From: an uncultured Acidobacteriota bacterium
GTDB taxonomy: Bacteria; Acidobacteriota; Terriglobia; Bryobacterales; Bryobacteraceae
Length of the DNA stretch: 64,000 nucleotides
Assembly: GCA_902825945.1 (NCBI GenBank)
Contig: CADECY010000007.1
Coordinates: 62,001-126,000, forward strand
Reading direction: 5' to 3'
Shown: positions 8,416-18,649 of the stretch, one piece after another
How positions within the stretch are numbered: position 1 is the first letter of the stretch
Layout: every line of letters starts with the position of its first letter
Translations under genes and position numbers: made by a program
Notes under the pieces: model-generated
Database searches by the model: none
Told to the model about the DNA's origin: nothing
Seen by the model: only the letters and a program-made list of their open reading frames with translations

Positions 8416-10793
8416 TTCGCGCGGCGCTCTGGCTCGGATGTGCCGCGGTGTTGGCGGCGGAGGTCAATACATCGCCGCTCACGCGTGTGGATGGATTTTT
8501 TCCGTACTACTGGGATGAAGCCGCCGGAAAGCTGTGGATCGAGATCGCGCCCGATCGATGGAATCAGGAGTTCCTCTACGTCACCGCGTTGAGCACGGGC
8601 GTTGGGTCGAACGATCTCGGGCTCGACCGGGGACGGCCCGCCGATACGATGATCGTGCGCTGGGAGCGCTCGGGTCCGAAGGCGATGCTCGTGCATCGCA
8701 ATCATGGATACCGCGCTTCGTCTTCGAACGCGGATGAGCGGCTCGCGGTGGAAGAGGCGTTCGCGCAGTCGGTGCTGTGGGGCGGCACGATCGAAAAGGC
8801 CCAGAGCGGCTCGCTGCTCGTGGACGCGACCTCGCTTCTCGTGCGCGACGCGTTCGATGTGGGCACGGCGCTCGGCGCTTCGCGGCAGAATGCATTCAAG
8901 CTCGATCCGGCGCGGTCAGCCATCTATCCGCCGCGAACGAAGAATTTCCCAAAGAACTCCGAGTTCGAAGCGACACTCACGTTCGCGGGCGACCAGCCGA
9001 ACGCGTTCCTGCGCGGTGTGGCGCCGACACTGGAAGCAGTGACCGTGCGCGGACATCACAGCTTCGTCGCATTGCCGGAGCCCGGCTACGAACCGCGTGC
9101 CTTCGACATTCGCTCGGGCTACCTCGGCATCTCGTACATGGATTACGCGGCCCCGATCGCCGAGCCGATTCGCAAGCGCTTCATCGCGAGGCACCGCCTG
9201 CGCGCCGGTGGCAAGATCGCTTACTACCTCGATCGCGGCGCCCCGGAGCCGATTCGGACAGCGCTGCTCGAGGGAGCCCGCTGGTGGTCACAAGCGTTCG
9301 AAGCGGCGGGTTTCCGCGACGCGTTCCAGGTCGAGTTGCTGCCTGATGGCGTGGACCCACTCGACGTCCGCTACAACGTGATCCAGTGGGTACATCGCTC
9401 GACACGCGGCTGGTCATACGGATCATCGGTGATCGATCCGCGCACCGGCGAGATCATCAAGGGCAAGGTCACTCTCGGATCGTTGCGCGTACGGCAGGAC
9501 TTCCTGATTGCCGAGGGTCTGCTCGCGCCATACGAAGAGGGCAAGGCGCTGAATCCTGCGATGGAGAAGATGGCGCTCGCGCGGCTGCGCCAGCTCTCGG
9601 CACATGAGGTGGGCCACACGCTCGGATTGATGCACGCCTACTCGTCGAGCATGCAGTCGCGGGCTTCGGTGATGGACTATCCGCATCCGCTGGCGCGAAT
9701 CAGCGGACCCGGCGCTCCAGACCTGTCGAGTGCCTATACGGACGGCATCGGCGAATGGGACAAGATCGCGATCGACTACGGCTATCGCGAATTCGCCGGT
9801 GGCAAGGACGATGTGTCCGCGCTCTCGAAGATCCTCGACCGGGCTCACGCGCGCGGATTCTATTTCCTGTCTGACGAGGATGCACGGCCATCTGGCAGCG
9901 CGAGTCCGAAGGCACATCTCTGGGACAACGGCTCGAACGCCGTCGATGAACTGAGCAGGCTGCTCTCCCTGCGGGCGCGCGTCCTCGACCGCTTCGGCGA
10001 AAACAACATCCGGCCGGGGACTCCGATGGCGCTGCTCGAGGAAGTACTGGTACCCGCGTTCCTGATGCATCGCTATCAGACGGAAGCGGCGGCGAAGGCG
10101 CTCGGCGGGCTCGACTACCGGCATGCGCTTCGCGGTGACGGGCAGACCGCTTTGATGCCGGTTCCCGCAGCCGAACAACGCCGTGCTCTCGAGACTCTGC
10201 TCGCGACGCTCGAGCCGTCGTTTTTGACAGTGCCCGAAAGGATGTTGAAGCTGATTCCACCGAGGCCGCCGGAGATGTATTCGCGGAACCGCGAGACCTT
10301 CCCCGCGCGCACGGGGCTGACCTTCGATCCGGTGGCAGCCGCGGAAACATCGGCGTCGATCACGATCGAACTGCTGCTGCACCCCGAGCGCTCCGCGCGG
10401 CTGGTGCAATATCACGCGCGTGATATGCAATCGCCTTCGCTCGAGGAAGTGGCGGAGCGGATCCTCACCATGACGTGGAAGTCGAAGCGCGCAAGCGGAC
10501 TCGGCGCCGAGGTGCAGCGGGCGGTGGAGTCGCTCGTGCTCGACCGTGCGATGGCGCTCGCCAATACTCCGGCGGCGGGCAGTCAGGTTCAGGCGGTGAT
10601 GCATGCGAAACTCCGCGAGTTCCGGACGTGGGCGATCGAGCAGGCCAAGGCGGCGGCGCCCTCGCAGCGTGCGCATCTCGAGTTCGCGGCGGAGCGGGTT
10701 CGAAAGTTCGAGATCGATCCGGGCCGGATCACGATTCCCCGTGCGCCGGAGCCTCCGCCCGGACAGCCGATCGGTTGCGACTGGAACTACTGA
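8412..10793 (+). CDS. Exported zinc metalloprotease, DUF5117/DUF4953 type
   Basis: The 793-residue protein has a short signal peptide (MIRAALWLGCAAVLAAEV). Residues about 20-180 resemble the DUF5117 region (VDGFFPYYWDEAAGKLWIEI and following). The extended zinc site HEVGHTLGLMH is at residues 398-408, so H398, H402 and H408 bind zinc and E399 is the catalytic base, as in metzincin-like enzymes. The long region after it matches the DUF4953 type. Such proteins are frequent in Acidobacteria and Bacteroidetes and are expected to act in the periplasm or outside the cell; substrates are unknown. The start ATG lies inside the stop of the ceramidase-like gene (ATGA overlap), which makes translational coupling likely. 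Confidence 0.85.
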   Translation: MIRAALWLGCAAVLAAEVNTSPLTRVDGFFPYYWDEAAGKLWIEIAPDRWNQEFLYVTALSTGVGSNDLGLDRGRPADTMIVRWERSGPKAMLVHRNHGYRASSSNADERLAVEEAFAQSVLWGGTIEKAQSGSLLVDATSLLVRDAFDVGTALGASRQNAFKLDPARSAIYPPRTKNFPKNSEFEATLTFAGDQPNAFLRGVAPTLEAVTVRGHHSFVALPEPGYEPRAFDIRSGYLGISYMDYAAPIAEPIRKRFIARHRLRAGGKIAYYLDRGAPEPIRTALLEGARWWSQAFEAAGFRDAFQVELLPDGVDPLDVRYNVIQWVHRSTRGWSYGSSVIDPRTGEIIKGKVTLGSLRVRQDFLIAEGLLAPYEEGKALNPAMEKMALARLRQLSAHEVGHTLGLMHAYSSSMQSRASVMDYPHPLARISGPGAPDLSSAYTDGIGEWDKIAIDYGYREFAGGKDDVSALSKILDRAHARGFYFLSDEDARPSGSASPKAHLWDNGSNAVDELSRLLSLRARVLDRFGENNIRPGTPMALLEEVLVPAFLMHRYQTEAAAKALGGLDYRHALRGDGQTALMPVPAAEQRRALETLLATLEPSFLTVPERMLKLIPPRPPEMYSRNRETFPARTGLTFDPVAAAETSASITIELLLHPERSARLVQYHARDMQSPSLEEVAERILTMTWKSKRASGLGAEVQRAVESLVLDRAMALANTPAAGSQVQAVMHAKLREFRTWAIEQAKAAAPSQRAHLEFAAERVRKFEIDPGRITIPRAPEPPPGQPIGCDWNY

Positions 10794-11440
10794 CGAGGGA
10801 GCGCACGCAGCGCGGCGGCAGCACGGTCGCGCAGCGCTGGATCGGCGGCGAGTTGTTCGAGCAGGCGCCGCGCGTCGGGGATCCGCTTCATTTCGGCGTA
10901 GAGCATGGCGAGCCGATACCGATTGGCCGCGGCTGGCTGCGCCGCGACCGACTCCTCGAGCCTGCGCACGGCGCTGGCGAGATCTCCGAGCTTGAAGGCC
11001 GCGATCCCGAGTGATGCCAGATTCTCGGCACGAAGGCGCGCGGTTTCGCGGAGCCAGGTTGCCGCGTCGATCGTCTTCGGCGCCTTCACCTGCTCGAGCA
11101 GCGCGAGAGCGCGCTCGGCGGCCGAGGTGCCGGGCTTCGCCGAGGTATTGGCTTCGACCGAAGCTTGCAGCGTGAGCAGCGGCAGATAGTCCGCCGCGAG
11201 CTTCAGTCCATCGGACGCCGCGGTGAGCGCGCACTGCGCATCGCCACTCTGGCGGCAGGATTCCGCGAGCAGCTCGAACACACGCAGTCGCATGTCCGAT
11301 TGCGGATAAGCTGAAAGGAAACCACGCGCGGTTTCGGTGCGGCGGGCGGCCGGCGATTCGATCACCTCGAGATAGGCATCGAACTCCTCCGGCGTCTTCG
11401 CCTGCAATTGCGGAAGGAACTGCGCGGCGGCGAGCCTCAT
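10787..11440 (-). CDS. TPR repeat protein
   Basis: The protein is alanine- and leucine-rich with helical pairs typical of tetratricopeptide repeats, for example NLASLGIAAFKLGDLASAVR and YRLAMLYAEMKRIPDARRLL near the C terminus. From the ATG at 11440 it is 217 residues long. In-frame ATGs upstream (11473, 11470, 11455) would add a hydrophobic leader that might be an export signal, but would then overlap the divergent gene further. Its 3' end overlaps the end of the convergent metalloprotease gene by seven bases. TPR proteins are protein-protein adaptors; the partner is unknown. Confidence 0.65.
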   Translation of the reverse strand: MRLAAAQFLPQLQAKTPEEFDAYLEVIESPAARRTETARGFLSAYPQSDMRLRVFELLAESCRQSGDAQCALTAASDGLKLAADYLPLLTLQASVEANTSAKPGTSAAERALALLEQVKAPKTIDAATWLRETARLRAENLASLGIAAFKLGDLASAVRRLEESVAAQPAAANRYRLAMLYAEMKRIPDARRLLEQLAADPALRDRAAAALRALPRQ

Positions 11441-12161
11441 GAAACCGATCGCCATTGCACTGATCCTCATCATCGCGGCGAGCGTGTGCGCGGAAGAGGC
11501 CATACCGTCATCGTATGCCGAGATCAGGCGGCTGCGCGCGGTCGAAAAGCAAGGGCGGCTGACGCAGGCCGATCGCAAGAAGCTCGGACTCGCCTATCAC
11601 GCGGCGGGGCAGCATCTGTTGTTCCGGCGCGTGATGCTCGACGCGATTGCGGCCGATGCGCCGGACGCCGAGCCGCACTTCTATCTCGGCCGGCATTACG
11701 CCTCCGATGTCTCGAACTTCGCTCAGGCACGGGGCTACTTCCGCACCGCTGTCGACCGCAAGCCGTTGCCAGAGTACCAGGCGTACCTCGCCCATGCGCT
11801 CGAGATGCTCGGCGAAAAGGATGAGGCACTCGCCCTGTATCGCAAGGCCGCCGCTGGCAACGCATGCGACACCGTGGCGCTCGCCGGACTCGCCCGGCTT
11901 GGCGCGATCGCACCCGGGAAGATCGCCGCGTGCAAGCCCGGGCATCCCGTGGTGCTGCGCGAACTGGCGAAGCTACTGAGCGCACAGGGCCGCCACGCCG
12001 AAGCGGCAGCCTATCTCGAGCGTGTACTCGTGATCGAGCCGGCGAGCGCTTCGAACGCCTATCAGCTCCATCGCGCCTACAAGGCCGCGGGCAATGATTC
12101 GAAGGCGAACAGGGCACTCGACGAGTTCAAACGGCTGAGTTCGATCTACGGCGGCCAATAG
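11439..12161 (+). CDS. Secreted TPR repeat protein
   Basis: The 240-residue product has a clear signal peptide (MKPIAIALILIIAASVCAEE). TPR-like helical pairs follow: AYHAAGQHLLFRR, PHFYLGRHYASDVSNFAQAR, YLAHALEMLGEKDEALALYR, VLRELAKLLSAQGRHAEAA and AYQLHRAYKAAGNDSKANRA. It probably scaffolds proteins in the periplasm. Its start codon shares two bases with the start of the minus-strand TPR gene (CATG at 11438-11441), so the two genes are back to back with no space for separate promoters. The receptor gene follows after 55 bases. Confidence 0.75.
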   Translation: MKPIAIALILIIAASVCAEEAIPSSYAEIRRLRAVEKQGRLTQADRKKLGLAYHAAGQHLLFRRVMLDAIAADAPDAEPHFYLGRHYASDVSNFAQARGYFRTAVDRKPLPEYQAYLAHALEMLGEKDEALALYRKAAAGNACDTVALAGLARLGAIAPGKIAACKPGHPVVLRELAKLLSAQGRHAEAAAYLERVLVIEPASASNAYQLHRAYKAAGNDSKANRALDEFKRLSSIYGGQ

Positions 12162-12216
12162 CGGTTGCGCCGGCGTGCCGGACTCTGGTAGTAGCTATAG
12201 AACCACTGGAGGTTCC

Positions 12217-15200
12217 ATGATTCGAACGTTGTCTCTGTCGTTACTTGCCGCCTCGGCCATCTGGGCCCAAGGCAGCCTCGGCTCGCTGACGGGCCGAGTC
12301 TCCGATTCCGGCGGCGCCGTCATCGCGGGCGCGAACATCACGATCCGCAATCTCGCCACGAGCCAGGAACAACAGGTCTCGACGAGTTCCGAGGGCACCT
12401 ACCTCGCGCCGAGCCTTCAGCCAGGCCAGTATCGCGTGTCGGTCACGCAGACCGGATTTCGTACCGCGATTCTCGAACCAGTGACGGTGAGCACCGCGTC
12501 GGCGACGACCGCGAACTTCACCCTGGAACTGGGCGCCGTCTCGGAATCGATCACGGTATCGGGCGGCGGCACCGCGCTGCAGACGACATCCGCCGAGATC
12601 GGCACGGTGATGCCGGCGAAGTCGATCCTCGATCTTCCGATCTCACTCGGCGGCGCGGCGACGACTGGCGCCACCGGCCGGCGGCAGATCGAGAACTTCA
12701 TCTTCCTGACGCCGGGTGTGACGGGCACGCAATGGAACAAGTCGATCAACGGCGCGCCGGGATTCAGCCAGCAGGTACTGATCGATGGCGTCGACACGCA
12801 GAACATCGGCGCTCCCGGCTTCATCGCCGAGGGCACTCCGCCGTACGAAGCCGTCGAAGAGTTCAAGGTCCAGAACACGATGTTCCCCGCCGAGTTCGGC
12901 GGCGGCTTCGGCGTGATGAACTTCACGATGCGTTCCGGCAACAACAAGTTCCATGGCGACCTGTTCGAGTTCGTGCGAAACGAGAAGTTCGACTCGCGGC
13001 CGTTTTTCGGCGGCAGCACGAAGGCGCTGCTGCGGCAGAACGAGTTCGGCGGAACGTTCGGTGGTCCGCTGATGCTGCCGAAGTACAATGGCCGCGACAA
13101 GACGTTTTTCTTCTTCGCCTACTCCGGCTTCCGGTTGCGCGGCGGAGTTCCGGTGGGCGCGTTCGTGACGCTGCCGACCGTTCGACAACGCGGCGGCGAC
13201 TTCTCCGATTATCCGTTCTCGATTTACGATCCGGACACCAACACGCCCGCGGGGGCGAGCTTCAACCGCACGCCGTTCGCGAACAACGTGATTCCGCGGG
13301 CGCGCATCAGCGGCGTGGCCAGCCGCACGATTCCGCTGCTTCCCGAGCCCGATATCGACCGCTTCTTCAACAACTACCTGAGCCGCGCCAATCAGCCGAG
13401 CAGCGATGACGTTTGGAGCATCAAAGTCGATCACCAGATCTCGAGCAAGCAACGCGTCTCGGGTTCGTTCTGGCGCGTCATCGGCAACACGAAAATCAAC
13501 GGAGCCGTCGCCGGCGAATTGAATCCCGGATTCCGCGACACGCCGACGACCGCGCACGGGCTGCGCCTCAATCACAGCTACACGATCAGCCCGACGCTGC
13601 TCAACCGCTTCGGGTTCGGCTACACGCCGACGAGCCCGACATGGTCCCGCTGGAGGCTCGATCCTCGCGAAGGCAACAAGGTCCTGAGAATTCCCGGGAT
13701 ACCCGAGACGTCGCGCGGATTTCCGATCCTCACGTTCGCGGGCCCGACCGCCTACGCGAGCCTCGGCAATTCGAACAACAATGGCACCGATCCCCAGTTC
13801 TTCCAGAACTGGAGCGCGGCGGACGACGTGGCGTGGGTTCGGGGCGCGCATCAGCTGAAGTTCGGTGGCTCGTTCCGGTATCGCCGCATGACCGCGCTCG
13901 ACCGCCGCAACGAAGGCGGCACGTTCAACTTCAACGCGCTCTCGACATCTCTGCCGAGCAGCCCCGACTTCGCGCGCCTCGGCAATCCGTTCGCGAGTTT
14001 CCTGCTCGGGCAGGTGTTTTCGGCGAACGCCGCGGTACCCGCGCCCACCCGCGTGTTCAATGACCAATTCCTCGCGGCTTACGCGGAAGACGTGGTGAAG
14101 CTCACGCGCCGCATCACGCTCAGTATCGGTCTGCGGTACGAGCTTCCGTTCTACATCCAAGAGAAAGAGGGCCGTGTTTCGTTCATGGACCTGACGCGTC
14201 CGAATCCGGGCGCGGGCAATCTGCCGGGCGCTCTTGTCTTCCTCGGCGACGGTCAAGGACGCACGGGCAGCAGGCAGATCTTCCGCGACTATCGCGTGGC
14301 CTTCTCGCCGCGATTCGCGATGACGGCGCAAGTGGACAAGAATACCGTGATGCGCCTCGGATACGGCCTGTTCCGGGTGGACACCGCGGTGGGCCGTTTC
14401 AATAGCTGTGCCTACTGGTGTTCGGGCTTCGGATTGCAGCCGGCCTTTGCGACGACGAATCAGGGAATCACTCCCGCGATGCTGCTCGACAGCGGCTTCC
14501 CCGTGGGCAACGCCACGCTGCCCAACTTCGATCCGGCGCTCAACAACGGTGGCACCGTCAGCCTGATCAACTGGAACGCCAACAAGATGGCGCTCATGCA
14601 GAGCTGGACCTTCGCGATTCAACGCGAACTGCCGTTCGGGATCAACCTCGATGCCGCCTACGTCGGCCAGAAGTCGAACGGCACGTGGACCGGCCTCGAA
14701 GTGCCGAATCAGATCCATCCCCAATACCTGCCGCTCGGACAGACGCTCACCGCCGACATCAGCTCACCGCAAGCGGCGGCGGCCGGAGTCCGCGCGCCGT
14801 ACCCCGGATTCCGTGGCTCGGTGGCGCAGGCATTGCGCGCGTATCCGCAGTACACCGAGATCCAGGAGATGTACCAACCGACAGGATTCAACTTCTACAA
14901 CTCGCTCCAGATGCGGGCGCAGAAGCGGCACGCAAACGGGCTCTCGTTCCTCATGTCGTACACGCTCGCCAAGAACGTCGGGCTGCCAGGCGGCGACATC
15001 TTCGGCGACGCGGGCGGCGGCGGTGGATCACGCGGGATCGACACGTTCAACCGAAAGCTCGAAAAAGCGCTGATCGGTTCCGATCAGACCCACATCTGGA
15101 TCGCGTCGTGGAGCTACGACCTGCCGTTCGGCAAGGGCAAGAAGTTTCTATCGAGCGCGCGCGGCCCGCTGAACCATGTCGTGGGTGGATGGGCCCTGAA

Positions 15201-15648
15201 CGCGATCCAGACCTACCGTCGCGGAACGCCGATCGGCGTGGGCGGCGGTCCGGCGCTGCCCCTGTTCGGCGGCGGCAATCGGCCGAACTGGATTTCAAAC
15301 GACGTTCGCACTCCGGTGTCGATGGGTGCGTTCGATCCGTCGCGCGACCGCTACCTGAACATCAACGCCTTCGCGCAACCGGCGAACTTTACCATTGGCA
15401 ACGCGCCGAGGTTGCTGCCGAACGTGCGGGGACCGTTCTTCCTGAACGAAGACTTTTCGGTGTTCAAGAACATTCACTTCACCGAGTCGATGCACCTGCA
15501 GTTGCGGGGCGAGTTCTACAACGTGATGAATCGCGTGGTGTTCAGTGGGCCGGCGGCGAACATCAACAATCCGGCGACATTTGGGGTGATCGGAGGGCAG
15601 GCGAACACGCCGCGGCTGGTGCAACTGGCGGCGAAGTTCATCTTCTGA
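12217..15648 (+). CDS. TonB-dependent receptor with carboxypeptidase-regulatory-like N domain
   Basis: This 1143-residue outer-membrane protein has a signal peptide ending AIWAQ, then a carboxypeptidase-regulatory-like beta-sandwich (GSLTGRVSDSGGAVIAGANI, residues about 18-105). A plug-like region contains VLIDGVDTQNIGAPGF and EEFKVQNTMFPAEFGGGFG, followed by a long beta-barrel with the usual acidobacterial segments (GGTFGGPLMLPKYNGRDKTF, YVGQKSNGTWTGLEVPN) and a terminal Phe (QLAAKFIF) for BAM recognition. Such receptors import or bind large substrates, probably glycans. The ATG at 12217 is preferred because GGAGG lies at 12208-12212. No TonB box is obvious. The substrate is unknown; no SusD-like partner is next to it. 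Confidence 0.92.
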   Translation: MIRTLSLSLLAASAIWAQGSLGSLTGRVSDSGGAVIAGANITIRNLATSQEQQVSTSSEGTYLAPSLQPGQYRVSVTQTGFRTAILEPVTVSTASATTANFTLELGAVSESITVSGGGTALQTTSAEIGTVMPAKSILDLPISLGGAATTGATGRRQIENFIFLTPGVTGTQWNKSINGAPGFSQQVLIDGVDTQNIGAPGFIAEGTPPYEAVEEFKVQNTMFPAEFGGGFGVMNFTMRSGNNKFHGDLFEFVRNEKFDSRPFFGGSTKALLRQNEFGGTFGGPLMLPKYNGRDKTFFFFAYSGFRLRGGVPVGAFVTLPTVRQRGGDFSDYPFSIYDPDTNTPAGASFNRTPFANNVIPRARISGVASRTIPLLPEPDIDRFFNNYLSRANQPSSDDVWSIKVDHQISSKQRVSGSFWRVIGNTKINGAVAGELNPGFRDTPTTAHGLRLNHSYTISPTLLNRFGFGYTPTSPTWSRWRLDPREGNKVLRIPGIPETSRGFPILTFAGPTAYASLGNSNNNGTDPQFFQNWSAADDVAWVRGAHQLKFGGSFRYRRMTALDRRNEGGTFNFNALSTSLPSSPDFARLGNPFASFLLGQVFSANAAVPAPTRVFNDQFLAAYAEDVVKLTRRITLSIGLRYELPFYIQEKEGRVSFMDLTRPNPGAGNLPGALVFLGDGQGRTGSRQIFRDYRVAFSPRFAMTAQVDKNTVMRLGYGLFRVDTAVGRFNSCAYWCSGFGLQPAFATTNQGITPAMLLDSGFPVGNATLPNFDPALNNGGTVSLINWNANKMALMQSWTFAIQRELPFGINLDAAYVGQKSNGTWTGLEVPNQIHPQYLPLGQTLTADISSPQAAAAGVRAPYPGFRGSVAQALRAYPQYTEIQEMYQPTGFNFYNSLQMRAQKRHANGLSFLMSYTLAKNVGLPGGDIFGDAGGGGGSRGIDTFNRKLEKALIGSDQTHIWIASWSYDLPFGKGKKFLSSARGPLNHVVGGWALNAIQTYRRGTPIGVGGGPALPLFGGGNRPNWISNDVRTPVSMGAFDPSRDRYLNINAFAQPANFTIGNAPRLLPNVRGPFFLNEDFSVFKNIHFTESMHLQLRGEFYNVMNRVVFSGPAANINNPATFGVIGGQANTPRLVQLAAKFIF

Positions 15649-15665
15649 TACAGAGCGACATGTCA

Positions 15666-15887
15666 AGGCGCAGTTGAAACGCTGAAGTCGTGGTTTCGCC
15701 TTCGAGAGGCAACGCGGGCGAAATACCCAAGCACGAACCAGAGGCTGTTGAGGGCGGCGAGTTCCTCTCGGGCGATTGTGATCGCGACAACGGCCGGGGG
15801 CGCGCGTTTGCTGGACTGCCAAGTGATCCACTCGCCCAAATGTAGGCTTGGCGCAGCGGCGTAGTCGTCGAGAAGCCCTGCCCGAAA
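15666..15887 (-). other. Short open frame without a start, possible gene remnant
   Basis: Between the receptor and asnS lie 319 bases with no convincing gene. The minus strand has an open frame of 74 codons between two stops, with protein-like composition (LHLGEWITWQSSKRAPP, then AVVAITIAREELAALNSLWF) but no good start codon. It may be the tail of a lost gene. I do not recognise the family. Overlapping frames on the same strand look like shadows. Confidence 0.25.
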
Positions 15888-15967
15888 TCAGTGCGAATCC
15901 GGCCTTCGGACACTCGCACTCCTCCCGGCGTAGGGATGGTGCGCGCCGGCGGACTGCGATTGAAGTG

Positions 15968-17272
15968 CTACGGCCGCGTCCGGTACAGCATCCTCGGAAA
16001 CGCGATCGTCTCTCGCAGATGGTCGATCCCCGTCATCCACGTCACGCACCGCTCGATTCCCATGCCGAAGCCCGCATGCGGAACGCTTCCGAACCGCCGC
16101 AGGTCGAGATACCATTCGAACGCTTCACGCGGAAGCTGATGCTCGTCGATCCGCTTCATGAGCAGATCGAGGTCGTGGATGCGCTGGCCGCCGCCGATGA
16201 TCTCGCCGTAGCCTTCGGGTGCGAGCACGTCGACTCCGAGCGCCACCTCCGGCCGGTTCGGATCCGGCTCGAAGTAGAACGCCTTGATCTCCGACGGATA
16301 CCGGTCGACGAGAATCGGCCGGTCGAACTCTTCGCTCAGCAAAGTCTCATCGGTGCCGCCGAAGTCGCCGCCCCACTCGATGTTGCTGCCTTTTCGCTTC
16401 AGAATCGCGACGCCTTCGTCATACGAGATCCGCGGGAACGGCGGCTTGATCGCTTCGAGCTTGGCGACATCGCGTTCGAGGATCGCCAGCTCCGCGCGCC
16501 GGTTGGCGAGCACGCGATCCACGATGAAGCAGATCAACTCCTCGGCCACCTGCTTCACATCGTCGAGCGTCGCATACGCCATCTCGGGCTCGACCATCCA
16601 GAACTCGGTCAGGTGTCGCCGTGTCTTCGACTTCTCCGCGCGGAACGTCGGCCCGAACGTGTACACCTTTCCGAACGCCATCGCCGTCGCTTCGTTGTAG
16701 AGTTGGCCCGACTGCGTCAGGTACACTTTCTCATCCTCGAAGTAGTTCACCTCGAACAGCGTGGTCGTTCCCTCGCACGCGGCGGGCGTGAAGATCGGCG
16801 TATCGACGAGCGTGAAGCCGTTCGAATCGAAGTAGTCGCGCACGGCCTTGATCACTTCGTGACGCACGCGCAGGATCGCATGCTGGCGCCGGCTCCGGAT
16901 CCACAGATGGCGATGATCGAGCAAAAACTCAGGACCATGCTCCTTCAGGCTGATCGGATACGGCGTCTCCTCCGCGACCCGCTGCATCACGGTCGCGTCC
17001 TCGACATCCATCTCGAATCCGCCCGGCGCCCGGCTCTCGGCGCGGATCTTGCCCCGGATGATCACCGACGATTCCTGCGTCAGCTTCTTCAGCGCGTCGA
17101 ACACCGCTTCCGGCAGTTGGCTCTTCACCGCCACGCACTGCATGATGCCGGAACCGTCGCGGACCTGCGGGAAGCAGATCTTGCCGCTCGAACGGAGATT
17201 GTAGAGCCAGCCCGCGATCTCGACAGGTTCGCCGAGATGCTGGGCGGAGGAGGAAATGGTGATTCGTTTCAT
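15968..17272 (-). CDS. asnS: Asparagine--tRNA ligase
   Basis: AsnS charges tRNA-Asn with asparagine in the cytosol. The 434-residue length is normal for the bacterial class IIb enzyme. An N-terminal OB-fold anticodon-binding domain ([23 protein letters not shown]) is followed by the catalytic core. Motif 2 reads [20 protein letters not shown] and motif 3 [15 protein letters not shown]. The motif-2 segment [12 protein letters not shown] and its [11 protein letters not shown] ending favour AsnS over the aspartyl enzyme. The gene sits four bases into the end of the upstream isomerase/epimerase gene (overlap 17269-17272), so both are probably read from the promoter near 18140. Presence of AsnS means asparaginyl-tRNA can be made directly. 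Confidence 0.95.
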   Translation of the reverse strand: MKRITISSSAQHLGEPVEIAGWLYNLRSSGKICFPQVRDGSGIMQCVAVKSQLPEAVFDALKKLTQESSVIIRGKIRAESRAPGGFEMDVEDATVMQRVAEETPYPISLKEHGPEFLLDHRHLWIRSRRQHAILRVRHEVIKAVRDYFDSNGFTLVDTPIFTPAACEGTTTLFEVNYFEDEKVYLTQSGQLYNEATAMAFGKVYTFGPTFRAEKSKTRRHLTEFWMVEPEMAYATLDDVKQVAEELICFIVDRVLANRRAELAILERDVAKLEAIKPPFPRISYDEGVAILKRKGSNIEWGGDFGGTDETLLSEEFDRPILVDRYPSEIKAFYFEPDPNRPEVALGVDVLAPEGYGEIIGGGQRIHDLDLLMKRIDEHQLPREAFEWYLDLRRFGSVPHAGFGMGIERCVTWMTGIDHLRETIAFPRMLYRTRP

Positions 17273-18120
17273 CGTTCTTCTTCCAGTGGACGTTCGTTCT
17301 CGAGCCGATCCAGGACTTCGCGCACGGCGGCGATCGAATCCGGAATCGAAGCGGATTCGCGCAATTCGAGCATCAGCGGATACTGATTCTCGCGCGAGCG
17401 CAGCAGCGCCATCGTCCGGCGCCAGTTGATCGTGATGTTGTCGTGAAGATATGGGAACAGGTGGATGTCGTTCGTGCCGTCGTTGTCATGGACGTGCGTG
17501 GAGCGGATCCGCTCCTTCATCGCATCGTAGGCGGAGTCGACGCCTTCCATGATGTTGGCGTGCCCGGTATCGAAGCAAAAGCCATTCCTCAGGTGAGCCG
17601 CCTGCACGAACCACAGCAGCTTCTCGCCGGACGACAACTCGTTCGGGATATTTTCGAGCAGGATCTCGACGCCACGATCGTTCGCGAAGACGTTCAACTC
17701 CTCGAGCGCCCGGAACGCCGCGTCGTACTTGCGGTCATCGGCCTCCTCGCGCCCGATCCCGATGTGTTGGATCGCGAAACGGCACGGAATCTCCTCGGCG
17801 ACTTCGAGCGCGCGCTTGATCTCGTCCACCGAGTCGCGCCGCCGGATCCGCTCCGGTTCGGCGATGTTGATCACGGCGGACAAGCCCGAGCGGCCCCACT
17901 CGAGATCGGAGTACATCGGCAGGTGGAGCGAGTGGAGCTTCAGCTTGTGGTCGCGGAACCAGCGCGTAAACTCGGCAACCTGCGAGCGGTCGCGATAGTC
18001 GAAGCTGTGCCGTGCGCAGAAGATCTCGACGAGACCGATACCCGCGTCCTGGACCTGCCCGAGCCACTTGGTGGTGAGTTCGTGCCCGACAACGAGATGA
18101 GAGGAAAGACCGTGGATCAT
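17269..18120 (-). CDS. Sugar phosphate isomerase/epimerase family protein (TIM barrel)
   Basis: The 283-residue product resembles the xylose-isomerase-like TIM-barrel family (AP endonuclease 2 fold). Supporting segments are [68 protein letters not shown] and [20 protein letters not shown], which hold the usual metal-binding Glu, Asp and His residues. The ATG at 18120 is preferred over the longer frame (to 18219) because homology and the decayed copy next to it start there, and GATAAT lies 20-25 bases upstream. It overlaps asnS by four bases. The substrate is unknown. Confidence 0.85.
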   Translation of the reverse strand: MIHGLSSHLVVGHELTTKWLGQVQDAGIGLVEIFCARHSFDYRDRSQVAEFTRWFRDHKLKLHSLHLPMYSDLEWGRSGLSAVINIAEPERIRRRDSVDEIKRALEVAEEIPCRFAIQHIGIGREEADDRKYDAAFRALEELNVFANDRGVEILLENIPNELSSGEKLLWFVQAAHLRNGFCFDTGHANIMEGVDSAYDAMKERIRSTHVHDNDGTNDIHLFPYLHDNITINWRRTMALLRSRENQYPLMLELRESASIPDSIAAVREVLDRLENERPLEEER

Positions 18121-18649
18121 GCGAGAAGGGTCCCTCTCATTATCGCGCTTGGAGAGCCGTTCCCACGCACCGCTGAGATCCGATGGGGTTCGATCCGATG
18201 ACGGGCTTTCGTCCGCCATGAAATCGCGACGACGATCATGTCCGTGCGGTCAAGAACCTCTAGCTGGAGCACCGGGGGCCCGAGATTGCAGTGAAGGATG
18301 GTCCAAGGGCCGTGTATGGAGTAAGTCGAACTAAACGCATGCTGGTCTTGTTCACGCTCGCTGGTGTGTTGGCACACGCCGCATTGCTTACGGCGAAGAC
18401 TTATTCGACCCCCCGTTGGTTCGTCCGCCGCTTGTGACTCTCCGAACGCTATCTCCCTCAGCCAGACGGGGAGTCATCTTCGGGGCCCAGGGCGCCGTGA
18501 GGTTTTGCTGGGCGTCAGTGGCGTAAATGGGTGCGCGTCGCACAGCACCGGGAACGGATTCTCTTTCTCCGTCGATCAGAGCTCGCGCGGCGGCGTCCAC
18601 ATCGCCGCTGCGGTGGGTAGGTCGTTTCGCGTCGCTGGTTCCCCCGCGG
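18121..18649. other. Non-coding stretch, no gene recognised
   Basis: Only low-quality open frames occur here and none shows conserved motifs. A minus-strand GATAAT about 20 bases above the isomerase start at 18120 could serve that gene. The stretch may be decayed sequence continuous with the relic at 18650-18950, but I could align nothing in it. Confidence 0.4.

Noticed and set aside
12643..14724. Minus-strand open frame of 693 codons opposite the first receptor
   Set aside because: Same kind of shadow; no signal peptide, motifs or ribosome binding site.
15848..17386. Plus-strand open frame of 512 codons opposite asnS
   Set aside because: AsnS motifs on the minus strand are unambiguous, so the opposite frame is not a gene.
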